Origin: Neobacillus niacini
GTDB lineage: Bacteria > Bacillota > Bacilli > Bacillales > Cytobacillaceae
NCBI RefSeq assembly: GCF_019749295.1
Contig: NZ_JACWFG010000001.1
Location: 456,604 to 520,603, forward strand
Length of the DNA stretch: 64,000 nucleotides
Reading direction: 5' to 3'
A model generated the notes under the pieces. It had not been told where the DNA came from, made no database searches, and saw only the letters and a list, made by a program, of their open reading frames with translations. The position numbers and the translations under genes were made by a program. Below are positions 38,262-48,447 of this stretch, in pieces (the first letter of the stretch is position 1; every line of letters starts with the position of its first letter).

Positions 38262-38278
38262 GGTCAAATATAGTCAAA
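38262..38278 (+). promoter_or_regulatory. CtsR operator 2 at clpE
   Basis: GGTCAAATATAGTCAAA is a second perfect CtsR heptad pair, just downstream of the predicted transcription start and 34 bases after operator 1. Confidence 0.92.
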
Positions 38279-38315
38279 GACAAAATAATTTAAATATATA
38301 GGAGGGTTTTATTTT

Positions 38316-40469
38316 ATGCTTTGTCAATTGTGTAAAGAAAACCAAGCCACTGTTCAATTAAAATTAAACATTAATGGCCAGCACAGTGACATGAAGCTGT
38401 GCCATGACTGCTATGCAGCAAATAAAAATAAAATCAGTTCTGGGTTTGGACCAAAGATGAGCTCCTTTCCTGGTTTTCCATTAGAAGATTTATTTTTTAA
38501 TATGAAGTCTAAAGAAGCATTTCCGCCAAATAGTCAGCAGCATACTGCCGAGCGTAATGGCGGGGGCTTTATCGACCAATTTGGCCGTAATTTAACACAA
38601 ATGGCCAAAGCGGGCTTGATTGACCCAGTAATTGGCCGTGATGAAGAGGTTAAAAGGGTTATTGAAATTTTGAATCGCCGTAATAAAAACAATCCAGTAT
38701 TAATTGGTGAACCTGGTGTCGGTAAAACCGCAATCGCAGAGGGTCTTGCACTAAAAATTGTTGCCGGCCAAGTACCTGCAAAATTAAGTAATAAAGAAGT
38801 TTACTTGCTGGATGTTGCTTCGCTAGTTGCGAATACAGGTATTCGTGGTCAGTTTGAAGAAAGAATGAAGCAATTAATTGCAGAATTACAGGAGAGAAAA
38901 AATATAATCCTCTTCGTCGATGAAATCCATCTCCTCGTAGGGGCTGGTTCAGCAGAAGGTTCTATGGATGCAGGTAATATACTAAAACCTGCGCTTGCAC
39001 GTGGTGAACTACAGCTTGTTGGAGCAACCACTTTAAAGGAATACCGTCAAATTGAAAAGGACTCGGCTTTAGAAAGACGATTCCAGCCTGTTCAAGTTTC
39101 TGAGCCCACTCCTGAGGCTGCAATCGAAATTTTAGCAGGAATAAAAAATAAGTATGAGGATTATCATGAAGTAAATTATTCGGATGCTGCAATTAGGGCA
39201 TGTGTTCAGCTGTCACATCGATATATACAAGATCGCTTCTTACCTGATAAAGCAATTGACTTACTTGATGAAGCCGGATCAAAATTAAATCTTTCCTCTG
39301 GTATAACAAGCCAAGATCAGATTGAAAATCGCTTAAAAGAAATTGCGGTACAAAAAGATACTGCACTCAAAAGTGAAAATTATGAATTAGCTGCTTCCCT
39401 CCGTGATGAGGAAGCGTCACTTGAAAAAACTCTAAATGAAAGTCCAGATAAAAAACGACCTGTTGTAGAGGTATCGCACATCCAGGAAATCATCGAACAG
39501 AAGACTGGTATTCCTGTTGGTAAACTGCAAGAGGATGAGCAGCAAAAAATGAAGCACCTTGAAGAAAACTTAAATAAGAAGGTTATCGGGCAGAAGAAAG
39601 CTGTAGAAAAGGTTGCTAAGGCTGTTCGCCGAAGCCGTGCTGGGTTAAAGTCAAAGAATCGCCCTATTGGTTCCTTCCTCTTTGTTGGTCCGACAGGTGT
39701 TGGTAAGACAGAGTTGACAAAAACACTCGCAGCAGAATTATTTGGCTCAACTGATTCCATGATTCGTCTCGATATGAGTGAGTACATGGAAAAACACAGT
39801 ATTTCAAAATTAATTGGTTCACCTCCTGGATATGTAGGTCATAATGAGGCTGGGCAACTGACTGAAAAGGTACGTAGAAACCCATATAGCATTATTTTAT
39901 TGGATGAGATTGAAAAAGCACATCCTGATGTCCAGCATATGTTTTTGCAGATTTTAGAGGATGGTCGTCTGACTGACAGTCAAGGAAGAACCGTCAGCTT
40001 CAAGGATACTGTTATAATCATGACAAGTAATGCTGGTGGTGGGCACAAAACGATTCATGTTGGTTTTGGAACTACAAACGATGCAATTGAAGAAGCTTCA
40101 ATTCTAGATTCTCTTGGCAGCTTCTTTAAGCCAGAGTTCTTAAACCGATTTGATAGCATCATTGAATTTCACTCACTTGAAAAAGAACATATTTTGGAGA
40201 TTGTTGATTTAATGATTTCTGAACTACAAGAAACTTTAAAAGAGCAAGATATTGAGTTTACAATTACAATGGAGGCCAAAGAAAAGCTGGCAGAGTTAGG
40301 TTACCATCCAGCATTTGGTGCACGCCCGCTCCGCAGGGTGATTCAAGAACAGATTGAAGATAAAATTGCCGACTTTATTCTTGAGCAGCCTGAGGCGAAC
40401 GTATTATCTGCAATAATAGAAGATGATCAATTGAAGGTAATAACTGCGGAAAGTGTAAACGCTCATTAA
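38316..40469 (+). CDS. clpE: ATP-dependent Clp protease ATP-binding subunit ClpE
   Basis: A Hsp100 unfoldase of 717 residues for ClpP. It has the N-terminal ClpE zinc finger (C3, C6, C29, C32), AAA+ domain 1 with GEPGVGKT, a UVR-type middle segment ([17 protein letters not shown]), AAA+ domain 2 with GPTGVGKTE, and the D2-small domain. The zinc finger separates it from ClpC. Transcription is under two CtsR operators, so it should respond to heat and protein damage. Confidence 0.96.
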   Translation: MLCQLCKENQATVQLKLNINGQHSDMKLCHDCYAANKNKISSGFGPKMSSFPGFPLEDLFFNMKSKEAFPPNSQQHTAERNGGGFIDQFGRNLTQMAKAGLIDPVIGRDEEVKRVIEILNRRNKNNPVLIGEPGVGKTAIAEGLALKIVAGQVPAKLSNKEVYLLDVASLVANTGIRGQFEERMKQLIAELQERKNIILFVDEIHLLVGAGSAEGSMDAGNILKPALARGELQLVGATTLKEYRQIEKDSALERRFQPVQVSEPTPEAAIEILAGIKNKYEDYHEVNYSDAAIRACVQLSHRYIQDRFLPDKAIDLLDEAGSKLNLSSGITSQDQIENRLKEIAVQKDTALKSENYELAASLRDEEASLEKTLNESPDKKRPVVEVSHIQEIIEQKTGIPVGKLQEDEQQKMKHLEENLNKKVIGQKKAVEKVAKAVRRSRAGLKSKNRPIGSFLFVGPTGVGKTELTKTLAAELFGSTDSMIRLDMSEYMEKHSISKLIGSPPGYVGHNEAGQLTEKVRRNPYSIILLDEIEKAHPDVQHMFLQILEDGRLTDSQGRTVSFKDTVIIMTSNAGGGHKTIHVGFGTTNDAIEEASILDSLGSFFKPEFLNRFDSIIEFHSLEKEHILEIVDLMISELQETLKEQDIEFTITMEAKEKLAELGYHPAFGARPLRRVIQEQIEDKIADFILEQPEANVLSAIIEDDQLKVITAESVNAH

Positions 40470-40471
40470 TG

Positions 40472-40508
40472 GAAAAAGCGAAGCCAATGAGGCTTCGCTT
40501 TTCTTTTG
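40472..40508. terminator. Bidirectional terminator between clpE and the M3 peptidase gene
   Basis: AAAGCGAAGCC-AATGA-GGCTTCGCTTT with T-rich tails on both strands. Confidence 0.88.
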
Positions 40509-40512
40509 TATA

Positions 40513-42207
40513 TTATAACTTTTGATCTTCAATTGAATTTAACCAGGCTTCAATTTCCTCTACCACTGATTCTACACAGCCATCCTCAAAAGGTGAAATC
40601 AGATTAGCTGCTTCAACAAGCTTTGTAAACGACATGCTGCCGCCAAGCTTGCAAAGATTAACATAATCTGCCCACGCTTCTTCTTGGTTTTCTCTAGAAC
40701 GTTTCCAAAATTGGAAAGCACAGATTTGAGCTAGCGTGTAATCAATATAATAGAATGGTGAATTAAAAATATGTCCTTGGCGCTGCCAGAAGCCGCCATT
40801 CTCTAAATAGGTATTACCATCATAGTCCTTATGCGGCAAATATTTTTTCTCAATTTCGCGCCACTGCTGCTTTCGTTCTTCCGGTGTTGCCTCCCAATTC
40901 TCGTAAACCCAATGTTGGAATTCATCAACGGAAACCCCGTATGGCAGGAATAGTAAAGCAGAGCTTAGGTGTGAGAATTTATATTTATCTGTATCTTCCT
41001 TAAAGAATAAGTCCATCCATGGCCATGTGAAAAATTCCATACTCATTGAATGGATTTCACAGGCTTCGTAAGTAGGCCAATAATATTCAGGAATTTCAAA
41101 ATTTCTGCTTGAATAAACCTGGAATGCATGGCCCGCTTCGTGTGTTAGGACATCAATGTCTCCAGAGGTACCATTAAAGTTGGAAAAGATAAAGGGTGCT
41201 TTATAGTTTTCAATAAACGTACAATAGCCTCCTCCGGCTTTTCCTTTCTTCGCCACTAAATCCATTAAGTTATTATCTTGCATAAACTGGAAAAAATCTC
41301 CGGTTTCTGCTGATAATTCTTGATACATGGTCTGACCATTTTCAATAATCCATTCTGGACTGCCCTTTGGAGCAGCATTTCCAGTCTTATAGTTAAATCC
41401 TTCATCGAAGTATTTTAACTGTTCTACGCCGATACGTTCTTGCTGCCTTGCTTTTAATTTAGTTGCAATTGGAACAATATAGTCCTTTACCTGCTGACGG
41501 AAATTAGCTACCATTTCTGAGTTATAATCTGTTCGCATCATCCGGTAGTAGCCTAACTCAACAAAGTTCTTATAACCTAGTTCATGGGCAATTTGAGTTC
41601 TGACTTTCACAAGATCATCATAAATCCGGTCAAACTCTTCTTCGTGTTCAGCTAAAAATCCAAACTTGGCCTCATTTGCCTTCTTTCTCATTTCGCGGTC
41701 AATTGATTCTGTGAAAGGTTCCAGCTGAGCTAGAGTCCGCTCCTCCCCTTCAAAGTTTATCTTTGCTGACGCAATTAATTTTGTATACTCTGTCGATAGG
41801 CGATTTTCCTTTTGAAGCAATGGAACAATTTCCGGTTTAAAGGTTTTTAATTGTCCCTCTGCTAGAGCAAATAATTGTTTGCCCCATTTAGCTTCTAATT
41901 CTGTACGAAACGGAGAAGAAACAAGAGCTTGATAGTATTTGGTAACGAACCCCTCAATCTCAGGCTGCACCTCATCCATATAATCCTGCTCCGCTTTATA
42001 AAACTCATCATTGGTATCAACAGAATGACGAATATAACAAAGATTAAACATCGTTCCAATATCATTTCTTATTTCATTTACTTCATTCATAGCCAAACTT
42101 TGCTCTTCAATAGAAGAAGCCTTCGTAAACTTTTCTATCGCCGCCTCAAATCCTGCTTTTACTTCATCAAGGTTTGGGCGGGTATATGTATACTCTTCAA
42201 ATCTCAT
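40513..42207 (-). CDS. M3 family oligoendopeptidase
   Basis: A 564-residue cytosolic zinc peptidase. The active-site helix is LTHEAGHAFQVY (HEAGH with catalytic Glu), followed by the third ligand region YEACEIHSMSMEFF. Length fits the short M3 clade and not the ~600-670-residue PepF/YjbG. It degrades oligopeptides. GGGGATGT precedes the ATG. Sits between clpE and mhqR, where B. subtilis has motAB. Confidence 0.9.
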   Translation of the reverse strand: MRFEEYTYTRPNLDEVKAGFEAAIEKFTKASSIEEQSLAMNEVNEIRNDIGTMFNLCYIRHSVDTNDEFYKAEQDYMDEVQPEIEGFVTKYYQALVSSPFRTELEAKWGKQLFALAEGQLKTFKPEIVPLLQKENRLSTEYTKLIASAKINFEGEERTLAQLEPFTESIDREMRKKANEAKFGFLAEHEEEFDRIYDDLVKVRTQIAHELGYKNFVELGYYRMMRTDYNSEMVANFRQQVKDYIVPIATKLKARQQERIGVEQLKYFDEGFNYKTGNAAPKGSPEWIIENGQTMYQELSAETGDFFQFMQDNNLMDLVAKKGKAGGGYCTFIENYKAPFIFSNFNGTSGDIDVLTHEAGHAFQVYSSRNFEIPEYYWPTYEACEIHSMSMEFFTWPWMDLFFKEDTDKYKFSHLSSALLFLPYGVSVDEFQHWVYENWEATPEERKQQWREIEKKYLPHKDYDGNTYLENGGFWQRQGHIFNSPFYYIDYTLAQICAFQFWKRSRENQEEAWADYVNLCKLGGSMSFTKLVEAANLISPFEDGCVESVVEEIEAWLNSIEDQKL

Positions 42208-42277
42208 AGGTACATCCCCTTTATCTCAAACTTTTCCAACTTTATCTTTCGACACTCTCCATTAATATTCCTTTATG

Positions 42278-42306
42278 TAAAAAAAAATACGGCAAGTGCC
42301 GTATTA
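42278..42306 (-). terminator. Terminator of mhqR
   Basis: The minus strand reads ATACGGCA-CT-TGCCGTAT followed by a run of eight T. Confidence 0.88.
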
Positions 42307-42744
42307 AAATTTCCCTGCTGGCAATCCAAGTTTCTTCAACAAATCAATCGCTTCCTGTTTTTCGGAATCTGACAAACTCGACATCAACGAATGAATTTGT
42401 TGTGCATGTTCAGGAAATACCTCTTCTATAAAGGCTTTCCCTTTATCGGTAATTTGTGCGAACGTAACACGTCTATCATTCGGACAGGCAATTCTCACTA
42501 GCATTCCTTTTTGTTCAAGCTTATCAACTACATAGGTAATGCTGCCGCTGGCAAGTAATATTTTTCCGCCAATTTGCTGCATAGGCTGATCACCTTTATG
42601 ATATAGAAGCTCTAATACAGCGAATTCAGTTGGGTTTAAACCACTTGCTTGAATAACTTTATTTACATGCTCATTAATCGCTTTATATGCTCTCGAAAGG
42701 ACAATAAATAATTTCAACGATTGTGATACCGAATCATTTTCCAT
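42304..42744 (-). CDS. mhqR: MarR-family regulator MhqR
   Basis: A 146-residue winged-helix dimer protein. LSRAYKAINEH, GLNPTEFAVLELLYHKGDQPMQQIGGKILLASGSITYVVDKLEQKG (in part) and CPNDRRVTFAQIT match MhqR (YkvE), which represses the dioxygenase/azoreductase genes induced by catechol and quinones in B. subtilis. No target gene of that regulon is adjacent here. Its own terminator. Confidence 0.88.
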   Translation of the reverse strand: MENDSVSQSLKLFIVLSRAYKAINEHVNKVIQASGLNPTEFAVLELLYHKGDQPMQQIGGKILLASGSITYVVDKLEQKGMLVRIACPNDRRVTFAQITDKGKAFIEEVFPEHAQQIHSLMSSLSDSEKQEAIDLLKKLGLPAGKF

Positions 42745-42831
42745 AAATAATCATTCCTTTTATAATATCTCGACTTCAAGATTATTATAAAAAACTTTTA
42801 TCTAAGTGTCAATTCAACTCCTGTTGACAAA

Positions 42832-43821
42832 TTAATCTAGTTTTACGATTGGTTCTCTATTTATGATTCTCTTCCTCAATCCTTCAATCATTTTATTTAG
42901 ACTCTCATCTCTTTCCTCTGTCGGTATCTTCTTATGTAAAACTGTAAAAAGAGTAATATCTCTTAGATTAAAAAATAGCGGGAGCTGCTCCTTCCAGCCT
43001 TCTGGTAAGGATGTATGCTGTTCATAACCTTCAACAAAATAAGTAAGGAACTTATGAGCAAACTGTACTCTTTCTCTCTCACTTGCACTATGATATCCAT
43101 ACATTATTGAATAATAAAGCGGAATCGCTATATCCGAAGCATACCAATGGTAACTACAATCATCAAAATCAAATACATGAATAGACTCACCATCATAAAA
43201 AAAGTTTCCTGAATGAATATCACTGTGGATGAGTCCAAAATTATCCTTGTTTTTAGGCAGTAATTTCAATTCATTAATTAAAAGGTTTGAATTCTTAATG
43301 ATTTTCTCTTCATTAGGAACATAAGTTTCAATATCAAGTAATTCTTCATCCTCCCAAGATGGCCGAAGCTTTGCCTCCTTACTTGGTTTGTAATTCTTCG
43401 TTACACAATGCATTTGACCAGTCGCTTTACCCCACGCATAAAATAACTGTTCATTAAATTCCTCTGAACTGATTTTCACTGGATTACCCGGTACTTTTGA
43501 ATAAAGACATCCATAAAAAAATGATCCATCGGCGGCTTGCAGCACTTCAATTATTTGATTATTTACTGATTGAAATACAGTTGGGCAATTAACTCTTTGA
43601 TTATTTAAGTAATTCATCCAATCAAGCTCAGCATAAATTTCATCCTTACTTCGGTGAGAACTATGCGTAATTCTTAAAATTACAGGTGTATCACCATGGC
43701 TGACCTCAAAAACATAATTCTCAAAATCTCCCAGCTTTTTAACCTCCGATTGTAAACCGAAAGAGTTTAAAAATCTCTTTAGAATATCCTCTGTAAATAA
43801 GATTTCAACTGGTTTCTCCAT
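42832..43821 (-). CDS. Aminoglycoside phosphotransferase (APH) family kinase
   Basis: A 329-residue kinase-like protein. The Brenner motif HSDIHSGNFF holds the catalytic Asp, followed by VFDFDDC (metal-binding Asp) and the APH fold. It resembles the choline/homoserine kinase-type members found in Bacillus more than resistance enzymes; the substrate is not predictable. The ATG at 43821 is chosen since AAGAGGAG lies just before it; the ATG at 43839 starts inside that site. Confidence 0.82.
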   Translation of the reverse strand: MEKPVEILFTEDILKRFLNSFGLQSEVKKLGDFENYVFEVSHGDTPVILRITHSSHRSKDEIYAELDWMNYLNNQRVNCPTVFQSVNNQIIEVLQAADGSFFYGCLYSKVPGNPVKISSEEFNEQLFYAWGKATGQMHCVTKNYKPSKEAKLRPSWEDEELLDIETYVPNEEKIIKNSNLLINELKLLPKNKDNFGLIHSDIHSGNFFYDGESIHVFDFDDCSYHWYASDIAIPLYYSIMYGYHSASERERVQFAHKFLTYFVEGYEQHTSLPEGWKEQLPLFFNLRDITLFTVLHKKIPTEERDESLNKMIEGLRKRIINREPIVKLD

Positions 43822-43970
43822 CCTGCTCCTCTTTTCCATATCAATGTCACTATCACTCTAATTATATTTAAATATTCCAAATTTGAAACATTCCATTTCT
43901 CATTTTTATAGTATTTATGTAAGATAAGAGTATTAAAAGTTTGATATTTTACTAAAATGAGGTGCGAATA

Positions 43971-45209
43971 ATGGGTCAACCAGCAGCAGTGTCTGCAAAA
44001 ACACCAAAAGCGGCGGATAAAACAATGTTTAATATCCTTTTCATCATTGGGCTTTGCCATCTGCTTAATGATGCCATACAAGCTGTTGTACCTGCAATGT
44101 TCCCTATCCTTGAGAAATCTATGGGATTATCATTTACTCAACTTGGAATTATTGCCTTTTGGTTAAATATGGTATCGTCCGTGCTTCAGCCTGTTGTTGG
44201 ACTCGTGACAGATAAAAAACCGATGCCCTTCGCGTTACCAATAGGACTTACCCTGACATTAGGCGGTGTACTAGGATTAGCATTTGCGCCTTCCTTTAGT
44301 TTGATTGTTATTTCAGTCATATTTATTGGACTTGGCTCTGCAGTCTTTCATCCGGAAGGATCTAGGGTAGCGTATATGGCAGCGGGCAGCCGAAGAGGAC
44401 TCGCGCAATCCATTTATCAAGTAGGAGGTAATACAGGGCAGGCATTGGCCCCGTTAATCACTGCACTTATTCTTGTCCCGCTTGGACAGACGGGGGCTTC
44501 CTGGTTTTCACTTGTTGCCGCATTAGCTGTATTATTATTAATTTACATCGCTAATTGGTATAAACAAAAATTAGCTCTAGACCTTCCCAACATAAAAAGG
44601 AAAGAGACATCAGTAACCAAAAAATCAGGTCTTTCCAAAAAGGTAAAACAGTCGCTGCTGTTAATTCTTTTATTAATATTTGCAAGGTCATGGTATATTT
44701 CTGGTATGACAAATTTTTATGCTTTCTTTGCTATAGAAGAATATTCCTTGTCGATTAAGGAATCACAGCTTTTCCTATTTGCCTTTTTAATTGCAGGTGC
44801 CTTTGGAACTTTTTTTGGCGGTCCACTTGCTGACCGCTTTGGAAAAAAGAAAGTTATCTCAATCTCAATGTTGGCAACTGTCCCATTTTCATTACTTATT
44901 CCTTTTGTACCAGCAACGTTGGCATTTATCTTTCTGACTATAACAGGCTTTATTTTAATGACAAGTTTTTCAGTAACAGTGGTTTACGCACAGGAACTTG
45001 TTCCTGGAAAAATCGGGACCATGTCGGGGTTAACGGTGGGACTCGCATTTGGTATGGGAGCTATTGGTTCAGTCGGTCTAGGGTACATAGCGGATTTATT
45101 AAGCATAACAGTTATGGTCTCGTCCATTGGTTTCCTGCCCTTGCTTGGTTTACTTGCGTTCCTTCTTCCGAGTGATCAATTGGTCCATGAATGGAATAAA
45201 GAGAAATAA
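43971..45209 (+). CDS. MFS transporter, fosmidomycin-resistance (Fsr) type
   Basis: A 412-residue protein with 12 predicted helices. The N-terminal LCHLLNDAIQAVVPAMFPI, GLGSAVFHPEGSRVA, and GGPLADRFGKKK are the family pattern of Fsr-like exporters. ATG 43971 follows GAGGTG by five bases; the GTG at 43962 is part of that site. The upstream neighbour is divergent. Probable proton-coupled efflux, substrate unknown. Confidence 0.87.
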   Translation: MGQPAAVSAKTPKAADKTMFNILFIIGLCHLLNDAIQAVVPAMFPILEKSMGLSFTQLGIIAFWLNMVSSVLQPVVGLVTDKKPMPFALPIGLTLTLGGVLGLAFAPSFSLIVISVIFIGLGSAVFHPEGSRVAYMAAGSRRGLAQSIYQVGGNTGQALAPLITALILVPLGQTGASWFSLVAALAVLLLIYIANWYKQKLALDLPNIKRKETSVTKKSGLSKKVKQSLLLILLLIFARSWYISGMTNFYAFFAIEEYSLSIKESQLFLFAFLIAGAFGTFFGGPLADRFGKKKVISISMLATVPFSLLIPFVPATLAFIFLTITGFILMTSFSVTVVYAQELVPGKIGTMSGLTVGLAFGMGAIGSVGLGYIADLLSITVMVSSIGFLPLLGLLAFLLPSDQLVHEWNKEK

Positions 45210-45243
45210 TAAAGGATGGGCTTAAGAGCCCATCCTTAAATTT
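45209..45243 (+). terminator. Terminator of the Fsr-type MFS gene
   Basis: AAGGATGGGCT-TAAG-AGCCCATCCTT followed by AAATTTTC; the T-tract is weak, the stem strong. Confidence 0.8.
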
Positions 45244-45327
45244 TCAAAAAATTTTAACATTTATACTCAAAAAAACTAATAATCTATCATATAATATAGT
45301 TACAACATAAAAGGGAGGGCAAAGATT

Positions 45328-45675
45328 ATGAAAACACCAAATTATCATGACTTTTATCAAAAAGCATTGATACCAATTGGCTTCAATGACCTGCTGGCAC
45401 TAAAGGAATTCGAATCCTATGATTTAGATTCACCTTCCACTCATTGGCTCATCGCAGTTGAAGGAGAGCAGCTCCCTCAACCAAAGATATACTTTAACTG
45501 GAAAGTAAGTATCTATCCATCAAAAGAAGACGGTGATTTTAATTGGAAGAAACCATATTATTGTTCCCCAATTATGGAATCTATGGATAGTGCCAATGAA
45601 CTTGCCTGCTCTTTGGTAACATCTAGTAAATTAGATCAACTCTCCAACTTAAACCTACAAGAGAAAATAAGTTAA
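45328..45675 (+). CDS. Hypothetical protein (115 residues)
   Basis: A soluble, acidic, aromatic-rich protein that I do not recognise: MKTPNYHDFYQKALIPIGF, a LIAVEGEQLPQPKIYFNWKV strand region, PSKEDGDFNWKKPYY, and a helical C-terminus. AAAGGGAGG lies well placed before the ATG. Small monocistronic gene, convergent with fixX. Confidence 0.65.
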   Translation: MKTPNYHDFYQKALIPIGFNDLLALKEFESYDLDSPSTHWLIAVEGEQLPQPKIYFNWKVSIYPSKEDGDFNWKKPYYCSPIMESMDSANELACSLVTSSKLDQLSNLNLQEKIS

Positions 45676-45761
45676 TCTTCAAAAAACATCCCCCTTTTGC
45701 GCTTCACCTTCTTTTTTCCCTGCCATGTGAAAAAACCTACATACAGTGATAATAATTTTCC

Positions 45762-45807
45762 TCAAAAAAAGTGCTGCCTGCTAATCGCAAACAACACTCT
45801 TTTTTTA
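45762..45807 (-). terminator. Terminator of fixABCX
   Basis: The minus strand reads AGTGTTG-14-base loop-CAGCACT followed by TTTTTTT, directly after the fixX stop. One G-U pair. Confidence 0.75.
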
Positions 45808-46092
45808 TTAAGCCAGCCTGAATACAATTCCATGGCCGCCCTTTGGATACTCCCATTTGATGTTTTGGTACGGACAGCCGATCCTGCAGCTGCCGCATTC
45901 ATGACAGCCCTCATAACCAACCTGCATCCTCAGTCCTTCCCATTTATACACCTCAGCTGGACAGAAAATGGTACAAATTTTATCAGGACATTTTGTTGCA
46001 CAAATATCATCGTCCATTACGGTTAAATGTGACTTCGTATCAGCTTTAAATCGAAGAAGATACTGTTTTTCTTCAATATTCTTAGTTGACAT
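45808..46092 (-). CDS. fixX: FixX-type ferredoxin
   Basis: A 94-residue iron-sulfur protein. C31, C35, C40 and C44 (CATKCPDKICTIFCP) and C63, C66, C69, C73 (CHECGSCRIGCP) resemble FixX, the partner of FixC. It passes electrons from FixC's cluster to quinone or ferredoxin within the FixABCX complex. ATG at 46092 overlaps the fixC stop (TAATG), so translation is coupled. GGCGGTG acts as ribosome binding site. Confidence 0.92.
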   Translation of the reverse strand: MSTKNIEEKQYLLRFKADTKSHLTVMDDDICATKCPDKICTIFCPAEVYKWEGLRMQVGYEGCHECGSCRIGCPYQNIKWEYPKGGHGIVFRLA

Positions 46093-47387
46093 TATTTCAC
46101 CGCCTTCCATGCACGATATATATCTTGTATTACTTTGATGGTTCCTCTTTCCGATGTTACACTCTTCATAATTTCTTTTTGCTTATCACGTTTTGGTGTT
46201 CCGTCAACTGTAAAAAACTTGCTCATTGCTTTGTTCATCATTGGTACGTATTCTTTAAAATATTGTGGATTATTCTCAAATGTATGTGTTGCGTCCTTAT
46301 ATTTCTCTAAATCTTTGATTATGAAACTATCATATAGCTTCTGACGATAGAGGTTTAAACTAGACTCTGAGAAGTCCCCTCGGTATTTTGCCTCTATAAC
46401 CGTTTCAGCTGCCAGTAAACCAGAGTGCATTGCCATGTTCGAACCTTCACGATGAATGGCGTTTACCAGTTGTGCTGCATCACCTACAACAACCACACCA
46501 TTACCAGCTACTTTCGGTACAGATCGGTATCCTCCCTCTGGGATAAGGTGAGCTAAATACTCAGCTGACTCTCCTCCAGCCAGCATCGGTCTTACCATAG
46601 GGTGAGTTTTTAAATAATCCAGCAGATCATATGGCTTCAATTTTGCCTTTATCATACTAGACAGTGTAGTCCCTACTCCAATATTCAAGCTATCCTTATT
46701 GGTGTACAGAAAAGCAGTTCCCAGATTCCCTTTAGTTGAATCTCCAAAAATCTCAATCGTACATCCTTGGTTATCCTCTAGATTGAAACGGTCATTAATT
46801 TTTTCTTTTGGTAAATTAATAACCTCCATTACCGTTAAGGCCACTTCATCAGGACGGAATTCTTTATGGAAGCCTAACTGTTTAGACAGCAGCGAGTTAA
46901 CACCATCTGCCAAAACAACTACATCGGCATAAACTTCTCCATTCGGACGGTCAGTTCGGACCCCAATAACCTTACCATTTTCAACAATACATTCCGTTAC
47001 AACTGTTTCATTAATTAATAACGCACCTGCTTCAACTGCCTTTTTAGCAAACCATTGGTCAAATTGGGCTCGTAATACCGTAAAGTTATTATATGGCTCT
47101 ACTCCCCATTCGAGACCTTTGTAACCAAACTGAACCACTGATTCCTTATCCATCATCCAAAAACGCTGTTCAATTACGGGTCTCTCCAGCGGTGCCTCTT
47201 TCCAAAATTCCGGGATTAGCTCTTCCATTTGTTTCCTATATAAAACGCCGCCCATGACATTTTTACTTCCTGGATACTCTCCTCTTTCAATAAGCAAAAC
47301 GTTTAAGCCTTTTTGGGCACATACAAGTGCACAAGAAGTACCTGCAGGGCCTGCCCCAACGACGATCACATCAAATTTCTCTGGCAT
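46092..47387 (-). CDS. fixC: FixC flavoprotein, ETF:quinone oxidoreductase type
   Basis: A 431-residue FAD protein of the ETF-QO superfamily. Rossmann GAGPAGTSCALVCAQKG at the N-terminus, the GGVLY, and later GDAAQLVNAIHREGSNMAMHSG (FAD ribityl binding). It takes electrons from FixAB. Like other FixC, it has no C-terminal ferredoxin domain, this being supplied by FixX. Start overlaps the fixB end by 17 bases. Confidence 0.93.
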   Translation of the reverse strand: MPEKFDVIVVGAGPAGTSCALVCAQKGLNVLLIERGEYPGSKNVMGGVLYRKQMEELIPEFWKEAPLERPVIEQRFWMMDKESVVQFGYKGLEWGVEPYNNFTVLRAQFDQWFAKKAVEAGALLINETVVTECIVENGKVIGVRTDRPNGEVYADVVVLADGVNSLLSKQLGFHKEFRPDEVALTVMEVINLPKEKINDRFNLEDNQGCTIEIFGDSTKGNLGTAFLYTNKDSLNIGVGTTLSSMIKAKLKPYDLLDYLKTHPMVRPMLAGGESAEYLAHLIPEGGYRSVPKVAGNGVVVVGDAAQLVNAIHREGSNMAMHSGLLAAETVIEAKYRGDFSESSLNLYRQKLYDSFIIKDLEKYKDATHTFENNPQYFKEYVPMMNKAMSKFFTVDGTPKRDKQKEIMKSVTSERGTIKVIQDIYRAWKAVK

Positions 47388-48411
47388 AGCTCACTTCACC
47401 GCCTTTTTCGCTTTGCAGCTGTTTAAATTGCTGTATTAATTTAGGTACAATCTCCAATGCGTCTCCTACTATTCCGTATGTTGCTACATCAAAAACTGGT
47501 GCATTTGGGTCCTTGTTTATGGCGATGATTAAATCAGAGTTTTTCATGCCCACAACATGCTGAATGGCCCCTGATAAGGCAATCGCGAAGTAAATTTTAG
47601 GCGTTACAGTTTCACCTGTCTGACCAATTTGCAACTCATGTGGAAGCCACCCAGCTTCTACAACATCGCGTGTACCTCCAACCGTGGCACCAATTGTATC
47701 TGCCAATTCGTAAAGAATCTGGAAGTTTTGAACATCGCCCATCCCTTTTCCTCCACAAACTATTACATGTGCCTCTGCCAGATTTGCCTTTTTTGTTACG
47801 TCATTCACAATTTGCAGTACTTTTGTCCGCATATTCTCTTCTTTGAGGTCTATGCTTTCCTCGATAATCTTACCCACTTTGCCTGAATCAGGTTCAAGTG
47901 CCTTCATTACCTTTGGTCTAACGGTTGCCATTTGCGGCCTGTGCTTTTTACAGAGTATTGTTGCCATGATATTACCGCCAAACGCTGGCCTGCTTGCCTC
48001 AAGCAAACGGCTGTCTACATCAACATCAAGCATGGTTGTATCAGCAGTCAACCCGGTTACTAAATCGGTTGCGACAGCACTAGCTAAATCTTTCCCATTT
48101 GGAGTAGCTCCATAAAGGATAATTTCTGGTTTATATTTCTCTACTAGAAGCATTACCCCCTGCATATACGATTCTGTCCGATATTGCTTTAGGACTGGAT
48201 GATCTACCATATAAACTTCATCTGCGCCGTAGGCTATTACTTGCTTGGCCAATGGTTTAATACCACTTCCTAGTAAAAAACCTCCAAGCGGGACCTGTAG
48301 TTTGTCTGCTAGCTTTCGTCCAGCACCTAAGAGTTCCAGTGAAACTCCTTCAATCTTCCCATCATTTTGCTCAATGAATATCCAGACGCCGCGGTATTCA
48401 TCAAAATTCAT
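47371..48411 (-). CDS. fixB: FixB, electron transfer flavoprotein alpha subunit type
   Basis: A 346-residue protein from ATG 48411, chosen because GGGGAGGGG lies five bases upstream. The C-terminal FAD domain contains GTRDVVEAGWLP, QIGQTGETVTPKIYFAIALSGAIQH (in part) and INKDPNAPVFD. It forms the ETF heterodimer with FixA. Between fixA and fixC, in the usual order. Confidence 0.93.
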   Translation of the reverse strand: MNFDEYRGVWIFIEQNDGKIEGVSLELLGAGRKLADKLQVPLGGFLLGSGIKPLAKQVIAYGADEVYMVDHPVLKQYRTESYMQGVMLLVEKYKPEIILYGATPNGKDLASAVATDLVTGLTADTTMLDVDVDSRLLEASRPAFGGNIMATILCKKHRPQMATVRPKVMKALEPDSGKVGKIIEESIDLKEENMRTKVLQIVNDVTKKANLAEAHVIVCGGKGMGDVQNFQILYELADTIGATVGGTRDVVEAGWLPHELQIGQTGETVTPKIYFAIALSGAIQHVVGMKNSDLIIAINKDPNAPVFDVATYGIVGDALEIVPKLIQQFKQLQSEKGGEVSYAREI

Positions 48412-48447
48412 GTAAACCCCTCCCCACATCACCAAGAATGAACTTTA

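Noticed and set aside
39380..39787. A 135-codon minus-strand open frame inside clpE
   Set aside because: Antisense to the AAA+ domain 2 of ClpE with no start signals; composition is typical of a shadow frame.
41929..42372. A 147-codon plus-strand open frame across the M3 peptidase start and mhqR end
   Set aside because: It covers the mhqR terminator and the 5' end of a clear gene, and has no ribosome binding site or recognisable protein pattern.
42832..45209. APH kinase and Fsr-type pump as a transferred antibiotic-resistance pair
   Set aside because: They are divergent, not an operon, have no mobile element nearby, and both belong to families common in Bacillus chromosomes.
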